From: Phycomyces nitens | Lineage: Eukaryota > Mucoromycota > Mucoromycetes > Mucorales > Phycomycetaceae | Direction: 5' to 3' | Assembly: GCA_022702545.1 (NCBI GenBank) | Contig: JAHRBC010000001.1 | Coordinates: 2,914,001-2,978,000, forward strand | Length of the DNA: 64,000 nt | Shown here: piece after piece, positions 21,628 to 33,811 of the stretch | Numbering within the stretch: the stretch's first letter is position 1 | How the letters are laid out: each line of letters begins with the position of its first letter | Program-made: the position numbers and the translations under genes | Notes under the pieces: generated by a model | Seen by the model: only the letters and a program-made list of their open reading frames with translations | What the model was told of the DNA's origin: nothing | The model's database searches: none

Positions 21628-24600
21628 TCAACTCGTTATTGTGATATATTGATCATTCAATTCGATATTATTTGGAAGTACATCACCGCTCTTATAAAGA
21701 TCAATAACAAAGCGCCAGCGACGGGATAAGTACAAGCTCTGCGGTTCTGATGTCTCTTCTGGTTCCAGAGACACCACGTCTCCGTATCTGTGTAATACGT
21801 CAAGAATATCAAAGGAGTCCACATAATCTGGTACATCCAACAGCCAAAATGTCTTTCCATTATCCATAGTCTTCTGGGGCTTTGCTGTCCTCGGGGTCTC
21901 TGAAATCAGAGCCTTTTTACTTGTGGTTTTTGGGGACTGGGGTGGTCCTATAGGCTTGGGTGTATTATCAGCTATTGATACGTGGGTTAAAGTGGAATGT
22001 TCGTCTGGTGCGGGTATCTTGGTAGGATTCAAAGCAATGATGGGTGCTGGAATTATTTTGCTTTTAAATCCTCCTTTGGTGTTGACTTGTTTGAACTCGT
22101 TATCTACAGGCTTTGAAACTTCTGTCGGTTTGACAGCCTTGGTGGGTTCAATAGATTTTAACGGCTCTACAGGTTTGACAGATTTTTTCCCTTTGAGTTG
22201 GGCTTTACTGTCTTTTATCTTGGTCTTTTTGATATTGTCTGAAACGACAGAAGAAAAGGACGGTTTGATGTTTGGATATATATATTTTTGTGCAGCTTCT
22301 GGTGTATTGTGGGGCGAAGTAATTTCAGCATAAGTCATGGGCGTCGGTTTGCTTGTCGACTGGTTTTCTTGAGCTATCTTTGAAGCCATTTGTTGTGTGG
22401 TTTGGGATAGGTCTGGAAGTATCTTTGGAAGCATTTGGAATGTCTCGTCTGAATCTGTAGAGTTTATAGAGCTGTTTGTCGGAAACGTTTCTTTATTCAC
22501 AGTACGAATGGGTACGTTGATGGGTTGTCTGGTATTTTTGCGAGCTGGTGTATACGCTGACTCGAGATCTTTTGCTGATGAGTTTTCAATTAAACCAAAT
22601 ACTTTATCAATGTCGATTTCCCAGTTGTCTAATGACTTGGTGTGTGTGCTTTTTTCGAACGTGGCTCTTTCGTTTAATGCAAATTCGGATAGCCTATTAC
22701 CATTGGCTTTTCGAGAATATCTAGGTTTATTGATATTCGAGTCTTTCTCTTGGTACTGGTACTGGTACTGGTCTTGGTATTTATCCTTTGTATTGTCGCG
22801 TAACCGTTGTAATGCCTGGTGCAAATAATCATAATCCTCTGCAACCTTTTGAGTATTGTTCAGTTGCTGGGCGTTTCTTTGTAGTATACGTTGCTCAATT
22901 GTATCTGGATCAAATGCTCGATCTCTTGGATCCACTGGACCAGTTATGTCGGTAAAAGTATGGTTTGAGTTCAAGAGATCATAAGCTCTTTTGAATTCAT
23001 TTTGAATCGTATTTGAGCCTAGAAATGTAGATGTTCCTCTATAGAGAAAGTATTAATAAAATCATAATTATGAATAATTGGTTACTTACGCTACATTGCG
23101 ACCAATTATAAATGGATCTTCTACTACCATTTGACTATCTCGCCACTTCCACTTTGAAATCAATGTGCCAAACCTCAACGATAGACCATACTGTGAAAAA
23201 TCGTGTTTGCGTCCAAAGTAGTCAAAGAATCCCTTTAGTAGACTCCCGACACTCTCTATATTATCGCACTTCCACACGGTTTCTGAACTTCCAAATATCG
23301 AGGCCTTGTCTGTAGGCTTTATATTGTACTCTGGCCGGTCTGGGTGAACCACTTTCACACAATTGTGGTACGAAACATTACACTCAATCACCCTCTTTTG
23401 GAAAATCAACCATTTGCTGGGAGTAACTTTTGAGCTACAAAATGGAGCACTACAAGAATTATCTTTTGATATATTCTGCAGGTTTGGGATCACTGGAGGT
23501 TTGCAGTTCATCAGATACCACAGAGACATCAAGGAATATGTGTAGCTACTTAGGGTTCCTTTGAGGGCTAATAGATTTGCAAAGTAAGGACAACATGCTT
23601 GAGCAATTGTAGAACCCAATACTTGCATTCGTTAATGTCTCGAGACTTTACAAAGTATTTGATCGCATAAAGAAACGGACGGACTCTGGTATCAAGAAAA
23701 GAATAGGCCTTTACGAGCTTTGAGTTGTCGATTCCAAGCACGTTATTGGTGTTGATATCGCAGGAGATGTTGGATACAGGGTCATTAAATTTGCAAATTG
23801 GTACGGTTGCGGCTGTTATAGCCTTGACATTGAGCATTCCAATTTCACGTAGTTTCTCTTCTACAAAATGCATATTGTAAACCGAGTATGGTTCGTTCAT
23901 GAGACGAGACATATTATAAAGGTCTTTCTGGTATATTTCACTGGGAACAACGATACACAGATCGAGATCAGAGTTTTCGAAGTCAAGGCCGTTTACAGAA
24001 GAACTAGGTCGAGCGAATAAAAAAAAAGAATTGTTAAATTGTGGGAACCCAAATTCCAAAAGATCTACCAAGACATTGATGGAGTTGTATCTTACCCAAA
24101 TACTTCTAATCGCAATCTCATATCTGGCCACACATCTTGCAACATGACTGATATTTTTCTCAGAATATTAGCACGTTGATTCTGAGCCTCTTTAGAAGGA
24201 ATATGAGACTAGTACAGACAAATTTAATGGGATTAGACTCGGTTGTTGGCCCAATAGACTGCTTTTCTTGCCTGCAAAAAGTCGTAGAGCTCTATCGAAA
24301 GAGTATCTTGTATTGGCTGACAGGGAGGACAATACGATTTAAACTTGTAATAATCCTTATCATCTGTCTTTGGCAGAAAGTTATGGAGGGTATCATCAGT
24401 AGAGGGTGGAAATATAACGAAAAAGAAATCATCCTTCTTTGGGCTTGAGGGATAGGTGAATGGAGGTAGTTTGAGTTTGGATGCATGCTCAAGGCAGTTA
24501 CTCTCAGGGATGAGTAGGTAGGCCCAATAACTAAGCCAGCTTCTAGAGACTGTACAGTTTTCTTGTACGTAGGCTTGAAGTATGTCCATCAGCCATTTAT

Positions 24601-24790
24601 GGTCATCAATGGTTTTGTAGGCTGGGTATTTGACATTGGACAAGTAATGGGCCATGTCTGAGACTAGAACAAGTTGAGGAGTGTACAGATCGCGTTTGGC
24701 TGGAAGAGTTGCGAGCGTGTTCTCCCAGGCAAATTCCTTGCAGAGATCTATAATATGATCCATGTCTTTGTCATTTGTGTAATTGAACAT
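21628..24790 (-). CDS. Non-canonical poly(A)/poly(U) polymerase (Cid1/TUT-like)
   Basis: Five exons encode roughly 970 residues. An N-terminal region of about 180 residues has no recognised domain. Then comes the nucleotidyltransferase signature FGSSVNGLDFENSDLDLCI, with two catalytic Asp residues and the likely third in ISCDINTNN. The central domain continues through YAIKYFVKSRDINE, GTLSSYTYSLM and, as the PAP-associated end, VEDPFIIGRNVAGTS. A long Lys/Pro/Thr-rich linker leads to an RRM-like C-terminus (TFWLLDVPDYVDSFDILDVL). Such enzymes add A or U tails to RNA 3' ends. The intron at 23568-23626 appears to be GC-AG. The intron after WANNR is uncertain: the best reading is about 58 bp, ending before NQRANIL. 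The gene is divergent from MLH1. Confidence 0.85.
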
Positions 24791-25336
24791 TGCAAGAGAT
24801 TAAGATGCAACAATCAACTTTCCTTTTTCTATTTTTTAGTAAGGGCGGCATTTCAATAGACTTTTTTTTTGTAAGAACTGCATTCTACAAAAAAAGAAGG
24901 TTTTTAATTCTATAAAAGTTTCTAAAGGCTGTTTCATTTCTCGATTGATCCATTGATGTCCTGTAACCAGTAGCAAGTTTAAATTCTGGAATTCTATTGG
25001 CGGCCAGGCGAATAGTATTATACATATACATATATATAAAAAGAGTGTACAATAATTCCAAGATGTTTGGTGAATCGTTCTTTAGTACGGATTCTGTAGG
25101 CTTTGTTTTTTATCTAGCAAAAGTGTCTCGAGGCAATCAATAGACTCGTTTACAATTACATTATCTACAAGGACCAATGATATATTTTCCTTTTTCTTAA
25201 AAAATAAAATAAAAATCAACGTCTATTGAACATAAATACCGGGCTTTCAATACAATCAAATATCAATTGTGTCAAATACTTTTTGGATTTATCATTATTT
25301 GACAAGTCAATCTTTGATAAAGAGGATTTATAACGA

Positions 25337-25367
<31 letters not shown>

Positions 25368-25401
25368 GTCGTCTTATAATAGCTCTCCTGATCTTTACAA
25401 A
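24791..25401. promoter_or_regulatory. Divergent promoter region, nucleotidyltransferase gene / MLH1
   Basis: A 611-bp gap between two oppositely directed start codons. It contains AT-rich tracts, TATATATAAAAA near 25031 and a run of AAT triplets at about 25340-25366 shortly before the MLH1 start. No individual binding site can be claimed. Confidence 0.45.
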
Positions 25402-28024
25402 ATGAGTGCCCAAAGAATCAAGCGACTTGATCCCACTGTTGTGAATCGCATTGCAGCTGGAGAAGCAAGTAATTATAAATCTTGATGATCAGATTCTAAT
25501 GAATAAATATAGATTATCCAACGTCCTGCGAATGCCCTTAAAGAACTTATTGAAAACTCACTTGATGCTGGATCTACTCGAATTGACATTTTTGTGTCGG
25601 ATGGAGGATGCAAATTACTACGGATCAAAGATAATGGCCATGGCATTCTCGTAAGATTGCCACCATAAACACTTTGCTTGTTCTGACTAGAGCTATTCTT
25701 TGATCAACAGTTGAAGGATATGGACATTGTCTGTGAACGTTTTACTACGAGCAAATTGACCAAATTTGAAGACCTGTCAAGTATTGCCACCCATGGTTTT
25801 CGAGGAGAGGCACTGGCTAGTATTTCCCATGTGGCACATTTATCCATTACGACCAAGACAGCGGATTCTCCTTGTGCTTTTTGTGCTAGTTACTCTGATG
25901 GAAAGCTTGTTCCAGCCAAACCGGGCCAGAAACCTGACCCAAAACCATGTAGCGGTACAGATGGAACACAAATCACTGCAAGTACAAGATATCATTTGTA
26001 TAAAATGTCTAATGTATTCTTTTGACTATAGGCTGAAGATCTGTTTTATAATGTTCCTACTCGTAAAAAGACACTAAAGTCACCTTTGGCAGAGTACAAG
26101 ATGATCATTGACGTTGTCAGCCAGTATGCGGTCCATAATAACAATGTTTCTTTTACATGCAAAAAAGTACGCTGGACTTTGAAAGGATTGCAATAGGAAT
26201 TAATGCCATTTTCTTTATCATAGCAAGGATCTCTTAATGCAGATGTTCATACATCAGCAAATCCCAACGTTGCAAATATCATTCGCCAGATATATGGTTC
26301 CAGTATTGCTTCTGAACTGATATCAGTCGAAAAAACTTTTGAGTCCCTGGAATTCAAAATGAAAGCACATATTTCGAATCCAAATTACAGCACACGAAAG
26401 ATGCACCTGTTATTATTTATCAATAGTAAGATTCTGGGGATGATATATTATAAAGTTTTCTCACTGTATACCCTAGATCGGTTGGTCGAAAGCAAAGCCA
26501 TTGCCCAAATGATAAAATATATCTATGAAAGCCATTTGCCAGTTGGTACATACCCATTTGTCTATCTTGGTCTGGAAATAAACCCTCGCAATGTGGATGT
26601 CAATATTCATCCTACCAAACAAACGGTAGATTTGAAATAGTTTTTTTTTTCTTTAAAAAAAATATTAAATATATTTACGCCATTCTTCTTTATAGGTTCA
26701 TTTCTTAAACGAAGATAGAGTGATAGGAGAGGTCCAGGCTGTGCTCGAACAGACATTGAGCAGTGTAAGCCTATCTAGAGAATTCATGACAAAGTCAGGA
26801 GTAGCAAACACGCCATACATTACCCCAGAGAAAGATACTTGTGAGTGCAGGAAGCAAACGAGTATTTATTTATTTGACTGAATTCTTGAGTTATAAGCAT
26901 CATCAGATTTGTATTCTCAGCCTGATAAATCAACCAGCTCTATTCCATCGTACAACAAAATCCGCACTGACAACAAAGAGAGAACTCTGGATGCTTTTCT
27001 GTATAACGAGGGAAACCAGGCACCCGGGCCACAGAAACCATTGGGCTCAAGCTCTGTTCACCCCAAGACAGAGAAAAAGGCACCGAAACAAAGAGTGGAA
27101 GTTAGACTAAAGAGTATTAAGGATCTTTTAAAGGAGTTGAATGATTTGAAAAGTAGAGGTAAATACAAGGGCGATGATCAAGTATATCATTTAATTAACC
27201 AATAGACATACTCTACAGAGCTTACAGAACTGTTGGACCAGCACACATATATTGGCTGTGTAGATGAAACTCTGGCATTGATACAGCATGGAACAAAGAT
27301 TTACTTGGTCAATCACAACACTATCAGGTAATGCGGCCTTTTTTTTGTTGAGATAAATAAAACCTATTGACATGGTATACAGTGAGGCTTTGTTTTACCA
27401 AGTAGTTTTGCAGGGTTTTTGCAACTTTGGATCTTTGCGTCTCGATAGTCCTATAGACATATCAAAATATCTGGAAATGGCTATCCAGGCCGAAGAGCTG
27501 TTTGGCTGTATACCTACCGATATTCCTGACAAGAAAGACATCATTAATTCTATCCGAGAAATTCTGGTTTCGCGTGCCGAGCTGTTGAAGGAATACTTTA
27601 ATATCGAGGTGTCTCAAGATGGAATGCTGCATAGCCTACCTTTGCTCCTACAAGATTATGAGCCAGTAATGGACAAACTGCCATCATTTCTATTAAGGCT
27701 GGGAACAGAGGTACCAAACGATGAGAATATAGCTTTCTCTTTATGATTTCTAACAAATGTGTTTAGATTGACTGGACAAGCGAGAAAAAGTGCTTTGAAG
27801 GAATTGCTAGAGAATTGGCGATTTTTTATAGTACAGAACCATTGCTAGTTTTGGAAGAGAATGATCAAGAGCAACTCGAGCGATACATGTGGCAGATCCA
27901 GAACATTATATTCCCGAGTCTAAAGTCTTATTTTATTGCCCCTTTATCTTTGGCAGTACAAGAAGATTGTATAAGGACATTGACGAGCACAGATGAATTG
28001 TACAAGATATTTGAAAGATGCTAG
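25402..28024 (+). CDS. MLH1: DNA mismatch repair protein MLH1 (MutL homologue)
   Basis: The multi-exon gene starts [25 protein letters not shown] ATPase motifs are intact: [22 protein letters not shown] and [14 protein letters not shown], followed by the domain 2 signature [17 protein letters not shown] variable linker leads to the dimerisation domain ([22 protein letters not shown]), and the protein ends in FERC, the distinctive last four residues of eukaryotic MLH1. That C-terminus separates it from PMS1 and MLH3. The protein pairs with PMS1/PMS2 in post-replicative repair. The first intron (25465-25512) appears to be GC-AG, giving [14 protein letters not shown]. It converges with ornithine aminotransferase, with stops about 215 bp apart. 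Confidence 0.95.
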
Positions 28025-28238
28025 ACTTTATAAATATGGCGTTGAGAATATTATTAATATTACTATTGTTTTAATAGCAAATCCAGGTGGGATACTATAC
28101 AGCTATCTATAAAAATATATACGCAAATATCTATATCTTTAAAAATGCGAAAAAGAATATAGTGAAAAGGAGGGATGAGAAAGAGATTGAATGTGGTTTG
28201 GGGGTGATCTTTACACAGGCACAAATAGTGTGAGTGCT

Positions 28239-29672
28239 CTAGTGTTCGAGTTCATTGGGAATATCTTTGGCCTGCATGGTAGCAATATCCTTGAGCGCCT
28301 GGCCAATAATCTCGGCACCCTTCAATAGCTCTTCTTCAGTAATACAGAGAGGAGGAGCAAGACGAATGATATTGACATGTGTAGGTTTAGCCAACAGTCC
28401 TCGATCCTTTAGTAACAAACAGAGTTCCCATCCTGATCTAGCACACTTGGACTCGTCCAGCACAATTGCATTCAAAAGGCCACGACCACGCACTATAGAG
28501 ACTGGTGAGTATTCTCTACTGCCTATATGTATAGGTTACCTGTCTTGATCAATGGACTCTTGATATCCTCCAATGCCTTTCTAAACTTCTTTCCGAGAAC
28601 ATCGGCCTTGTTGACCAAATCTTCTTCCTTGATGACCTCGAGTGCGGCAATAGAGGCAGCACATCCAAGAGGGTTTCCTCCATAGGTTGATCCATGTTCT
28701 CCTGGCTTGATTGTCAACATTACATCACGATCAGCTAGCACGGCTGAGACAGGATAAACGCCGCCAGACAAGGCTTTTCCGAGAAGGACAATATCAGCCC
28801 GAACATTGTCGTGTTCAGTGCAAAGCATCTTTCCGGTACGGCCCAGACCAGTCTGGATCTCGTCAGCAATAAAGAGAACATTGTGCTTCTTGCAGAGTTC
28901 TTGGCACTTTTTGAGATAGCCTTCGTCAGGGACCATAATGCTACGATGATTTTAGGACCAAGTGGATTCCAGACATGTGACTTACCCAGCTTCGCCCTGA
29001 ATCGGCTCAACCAAGAATGCGGCTACGTTCTTTCCATTGGCCTCGAGGACAATCTCTAGGTCTTTGGCATTGTTGTAGCGGATTTTTGTGCCTGTCTTGG
29101 GACAGATGGGACCAACCAGAGGAAGGTAAGGGCCAAAGTTGCTGTAGCTTTCTGGATCAGTGCTCATGCTGATAATGCCCGTGGTTCTTCCGTGGAAGTT
29201 GTCTTCACAGCTCAAGACAACTGCCTCGTTCTCTGGAATACCCTTCTTGACGTATCCCCAGCGACGGGCCAGCTTTATGGCGGTCTCAACTGCCTCTGCT
29301 CCAGTGTTCATTGGCAGGACCATGTCGTAGCCAAAGTAGTCTGTCACATATTTTGCATAGGTGCCAAACACATCGTTGTAGAATGCACGGGAGGACAAGG
29401 TCAGGTTCTGAGCCTGATCGCACAGGGCCTTGATGATCTTTGGATGGCAGTGGCCTTGGTTGACGGCTGAGTATGCAGACAAGAAGTCCATATACTTCTT
29501 GCCTTCAGGATCCCAGACCCAGATGCCCTTTGCCTTTGAAAAGACAACAGGAAGAGGATGGTAGCTATGGATGGATCAGTATAGATCAAGCAATAGTCTC
29601 TTGGCTTGCTTACTTGTGGGCGCCATAGGTGTTTTCGAGCTCAACGACTTGCTTGCTAGTGATGTGGGCCAT
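28239..29672 (-). CDS. Ornithine aminotransferase
   Basis: Four exons encode a PLP-dependent class III aminotransferase that converts ornithine and 2-oxoglutarate to glutamate semialdehyde in arginine catabolism and proline synthesis. Motifs include [65 protein letters not shown] and the PLP-binding Lys in [18 protein letters not shown], then [15 protein letters not shown]. The last exon holds [12 protein letters not shown] and [13 protein letters not shown]. The start [18 protein letters not shown] lacks an obvious mitochondrial presequence, which fits the cytosolic location known for yeast CAR2. No frameshift was seen. Confidence 0.95.
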
Positions 29673-30589
29673 AATTAATGTTCAAGAGGTAAACAATGTC
29701 TGGCCCTTTCTTTTTTTTTTTTTAATGTGAACTTATAGCCTATTGATGCGGCGGTGTTTGATGCAAAGACGTGGATCTAATTAGAGGTTAGGCTTCAGGA
29801 GCCGCTTATTTTCCCACGACCAATAAAGCGTCATCAATTCTGTCTGATGCTCTGTTTATGGCAAAACAGCCTTATCCAGGAGACCATTGGTTTGCCCTTT
29901 TTCTGCAGGGACATTTCATGTCTTCAGTAGGCTCAGTCGTTGGGTGATCTGCTGACATGCGTCCTTATAAAGCAATTATGATGTAGGAACCCAGATTACT
30001 GTCCTACTTTCCTTATATTCCCTCCATCGACAGTCGCAAAAAGGCACCGTGTCTTGAATATGCCCGGCCCGAACTATGGTAGTTGCCGACAACACCGAAT
30101 ATCCACTTTACAAAAATATATATATATGGCAGTATTCTCTGGCTACAAAGGTTTCAAGGAGCCATCTGTCAATGGCCGCGGTTGCATGGATTTTATTCAA
30201 AGATTGTTGAGTTGGTCTAGAAGGATGGTCTGTCAGGGGTGGATCCGGCAATGAAATCAATGCAAAATATGACAGATATCCTATTGTTGGTCGCACCTAC
30301 CACAATAAAGTGTCTTTTTTTTATATATACTGTGCCTCTTCAAGGTACTCTTTTATTGTCGATTTTTAAAGAAGCTTAAATCTCTAGCACACCTCTCCTT
30401 TATTGCTTGTTAATCCGCACATCAAGAGATTAATGTCAGGTAATAAACTCGGCAACAATCCAATCCAAAAGCTTCTCGAGATATATGCCAAAATAAATAA
30501 ATAAAAAGACAGGTAACCAAAAGACTGATAGATCCGAACCAATTAATCACCAAACCGAGATATATCGAGAAATGGAACACGCTTTGGGC
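29673..30589. other. Spacer upstream of ornithine aminotransferase
   Basis: It holds the promoter side of the aminotransferase gene, with a poly-T tract at 29710-29723. (TA)n occurs near 30117-30126. No gene recognised. Confidence 0.5.
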
Positions 30590-32170
30590 ATTTCACTCTA
30601 GCAAAGACACCATCAGCTCAATTTTCAACCCTGGCCTCAAGAACCACCAGGTGGACTTGTCTCAAATGGCTGTAAAGGCAACCACAGAGATCTACCAAGA
30701 TCTGGGCTACCTCGTCAAGATAGAAAGATTACCAGCTGAAATTCAAGAGACCTTGGGAAAAGCTAGCCGGCTGACGATTTACGCCTACGCCATAGGAAAA
30801 TACTTGCTAATCTGCAGAAACTCTGGGCTAAATCCAGAAGTTTCGCTGTGAAGACGCTATCTTGCGAAATGTCACTGATGGATCCGGAAGGAGTTACCCG
30901 GGTCGAGGAACTCGAGACCGTGGGACATACCCAGGAAGAGGTTACACTCATAAACCATACAATCACATAGACAGTTTTCTGGAATAGAAGGACAAAGAGA
31001 ATATCAGCTATTTTATTTAAGCACTCGGCCAGCTAACGACAAGTAAAGCAACAGTACCCAACATTACAACATTTACAAGGATGGGATTTCACCAAAAAAG
31101 GTAATCTTGGCATTTTTTAGGATATTGGACCAAGTCCACAGACCATTAATGGTCAATATCCGTAATCAACCAAGGCTATAAAATACAGCTCCAGAACCAT
31201 ATAACACCATGGAGGACAACCGAACCTTTTTGGCTATCTGATATCAACTAACAAGCAGTAGACCAAAGTGTCGACAAGTCTTATTAATCCAATGGGATTG
31301 AACGCTGACCGACATACGACATACGGTTCCTCTCACAATTATTTACGATTCAGGAACCTAATATGATATGACCTATCTTGGATTTCCCTCAAACGGACCA
31401 ATTTATACAATAAAGCTACTTGAAGATGGAGGGTGTACCTACACTGAGACGAAATACAAAAGAAAACGATTACATGTCACCCCAATTAACCCACAATTCC
31501 GGAAATACTTCCAACACCAAGTAATGACATATCAATATAAATATGTAACATCTGGGTTGAGTATAACACCTCGAATGTTTTCCAAGTTAATAATACGGGG
31601 ACTGTAAGGATTGAGAAAAAAGGGGATAAGATTAGTATATTATCTAGCAATATCTGTATTCTAGCCAAGACGAAGAACAAGATGAAAACGCACTCTACTG
31701 GGTAATTGATAAACTGCAAACCCTGGGATTTATAATCAATTGGAGAACAAACGACTCGACACCAGAATAAGAATAAAACAAGAATTTCTGGGTTTCACAC
31801 TCTACTCAATATGGATGAATATCGCTATATCAACTGACAAGATGAACAAACTCCAATTCAGGATATCATAGATGCAGACAATCATAAAGAGATTGTCTTG
31901 TCAGTGGATAGGTAGTCTATCAAAAAAGATAACGTCATTGTTTCTAGCTATATTAGAAGGATTTTTTCGTATACAACATCTCTAAAGAACTCTAGATATA
32001 TCATTTTACCACAACAATAAGAAACTGGGCTTCCCTTGTTTGATATCAACCCAAGCCTGAGATAAAATGCAATGGTGATTAGGCGCCGCAGAGACCAATA
32101 ATTGCTTGTCAATAGCAACAATAAGCCAGCACCAAGAACCAGCCATAATACTTTAGGCTAATACATCTTA
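30590..32170 (+). mobile_element. Decayed DIRS-like retrotransposon (ORF1 end, reverse transcriptase, RNase H-like part)
   Basis: The plus strand keeps a recognisable order through many stops and frame changes. First is an ORF1-like helical piece (AVKATTEIYQDLGYLVKIE) with a Gly/Arg-rich end (GRSYPGRGTRDRGTYPGRGY). Then come RT pieces: LFTIQEPNMI*PILDF, LKMEGVPTLR, a degraded catalytic box region (VYYLAISVF where YLDD is expected) and EFLGFTLYS followed by SCQWIGSLSKKITSLFLAI. The layout matches DIRS/Ngaro-type elements, which are common in Mucoromycota. No tyrosine recombinase remnant was recognised. The relic ends about 110 bp before the inverted tail repeat at 32280. Confidence 0.8.
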
Positions 32171-32279
32171 AACAGATTAGATATTAATAACAACCTCAAT
32201 CGAAACAGTGGAATGCTGAAAAGAGGAATAAAAAGAACTTTTGAGCAATGTAAGGGAGCCAAAGACCATAATACAACGC

Positions 32280-33118
32280 TACAATAAAAAATATTGAGCA
32301 ATTATAAACTTTGTTGTAAGATGTAACTAAAGGGTGTGTTTTTTGCATTGATCTTATTCTTGATCTATACAAGTAATCAATCTAGAAATCTAGATTTATA
32401 GGGTATATCTTTTGTAGACTCTATAATAAAAGTAAGCAATTCATTCAATATAGGACAGGCACGTTTATACTTGTTCATTCTTTGTTCAGAGTCTCTATCA
32501 ACTGTTTTGGTGTCGAATGTTGAATTAAACTTGATAAATATTATCGTCCATATCTTTTATAGAGAAAGGCGAGGTTCATCATTTAGATCACTTCTTTTCA
32601 TTATTCTTTCCAATTCATTTTTTTTGAGAGTCTATTTCTGTCATGTAGCCATGGTTGTCTGGATCAGTAAAAGGTTTTTAAATGTAATATAGCAATTGTA
32701 GTTGAATCTGTCGAAAGCTTTGCTGATGGGATTTTTTTAAATGGGTATTCTAATGATGCCTTTCATGTATTTTGTAATCCCATCTTTAAATACCATTCAT
32801 CTCTAACAATAATAATCTTGGATTTAATTACACAAAGCTTTTATTATATAGACCCGGTTTTGTAATCCTTTTTATTATACGGCATTGTACCTCTTTATCA
32901 ACATTATTCCCTCTGTGAACTTTATCAAATGATAATTCAGCGATATAGAGCAATAAAAGTCCTTTTCTCAATGACCGAGTGCTTAGTAAAATTATGACCA
33001 TCTTTTTTCTATCGCTTTATTATGAAGGAGACATGTTAAAATTATTAAAGAGAGAAAAATAAACAGACTCGAGTATATCAACAAGTATAGTTGGGGATTA
33101 ACAAGCTCAATAACTTTG
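32280..33118 (-). repeat. Inverted copy of the long repeat's tail
   Basis: This segment is the reverse complement of about 40250-41083, with moderate divergence and small gaps. Shared words include CCATGGTTGTCTGGATCAGT here against ACTGATCCAGACAACCATGG there. It ends exactly where the high-identity part of the long repeat ends, so the tail behaves as its own repeat unit. The segment is bounded by TATTGAGC (32292-32299) and GCTCAATA (33105-33112), which are inverted copies of each other. A terminal repeat of a retroelement is a reasonable reading. Confidence 0.8.
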
Positions 33119-33811
33119 TAATGGGTCCAACATCCTTCCAAAATATTCTCACTCACGTATAATTAATAGGCATTACTTATTCTTATTTGCTTTGATATTT
33201 ACTATAGCTGTCTCTCATCTTAATGAGATTTTTTACTGTGATGTTGCATCCTAATGCTGATTGTGTTAGTCAAAATTACCCCTTTTTCTCAGCTACTCAT
33301 TAAAGTAGACTTAAGTGACTGCCAAATTATTCGTGTGTTCCTAATTCATCTTTCATCCTAGTAACGCACAGACCATTTCGGCGTAACAAAACAAAGTACA
33401 AAATCGCTCTTCTTGGACTTTTTAATGTTACAGGAACACCAACAAGTCTAATTTTCTTGACTTTTTGACTTGTTTACTTTCTCAACGACTACTTCTCGCT
33501 CATAATCAATAAAACACTCTACCATCACAGTTCATTTTGACACGATGTTACACGCATTTTTACATGGAATTAATTACAGCCAATAGATCAATCACGTCAC
33601 CTTGGTTTCCACGAATCGTTGCCATGACTCCCACGAACTGTTGCCGAAAGCAGTAAAATATAGAGATAAGCATGGTCTTTTGGGATTAATCTGTTTCATG
33701 ATCACGCCAAGGATATTGCTGATGCAATCAAAAACGCCTTTTTTTTATATATAAAAAAGAGACGTCTTGACAATTTTCCCTTTTCTCTGTTTCTCAAGTC
33801 GTTTATATAAA
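33119..33811 (+). promoter_or_regulatory. Upstream region of the orphan ORF, with TATA box
   Basis: A clear TATATATAAAAAA lies at 33747-33757, about 55-65 bp before the ATG at 33812. A pyrimidine-rich stretch (TTTTCCCTTTTCTCTGTTTC) lies between them. The rest, 33119-33740, shows no gene. Confidence 0.5.
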
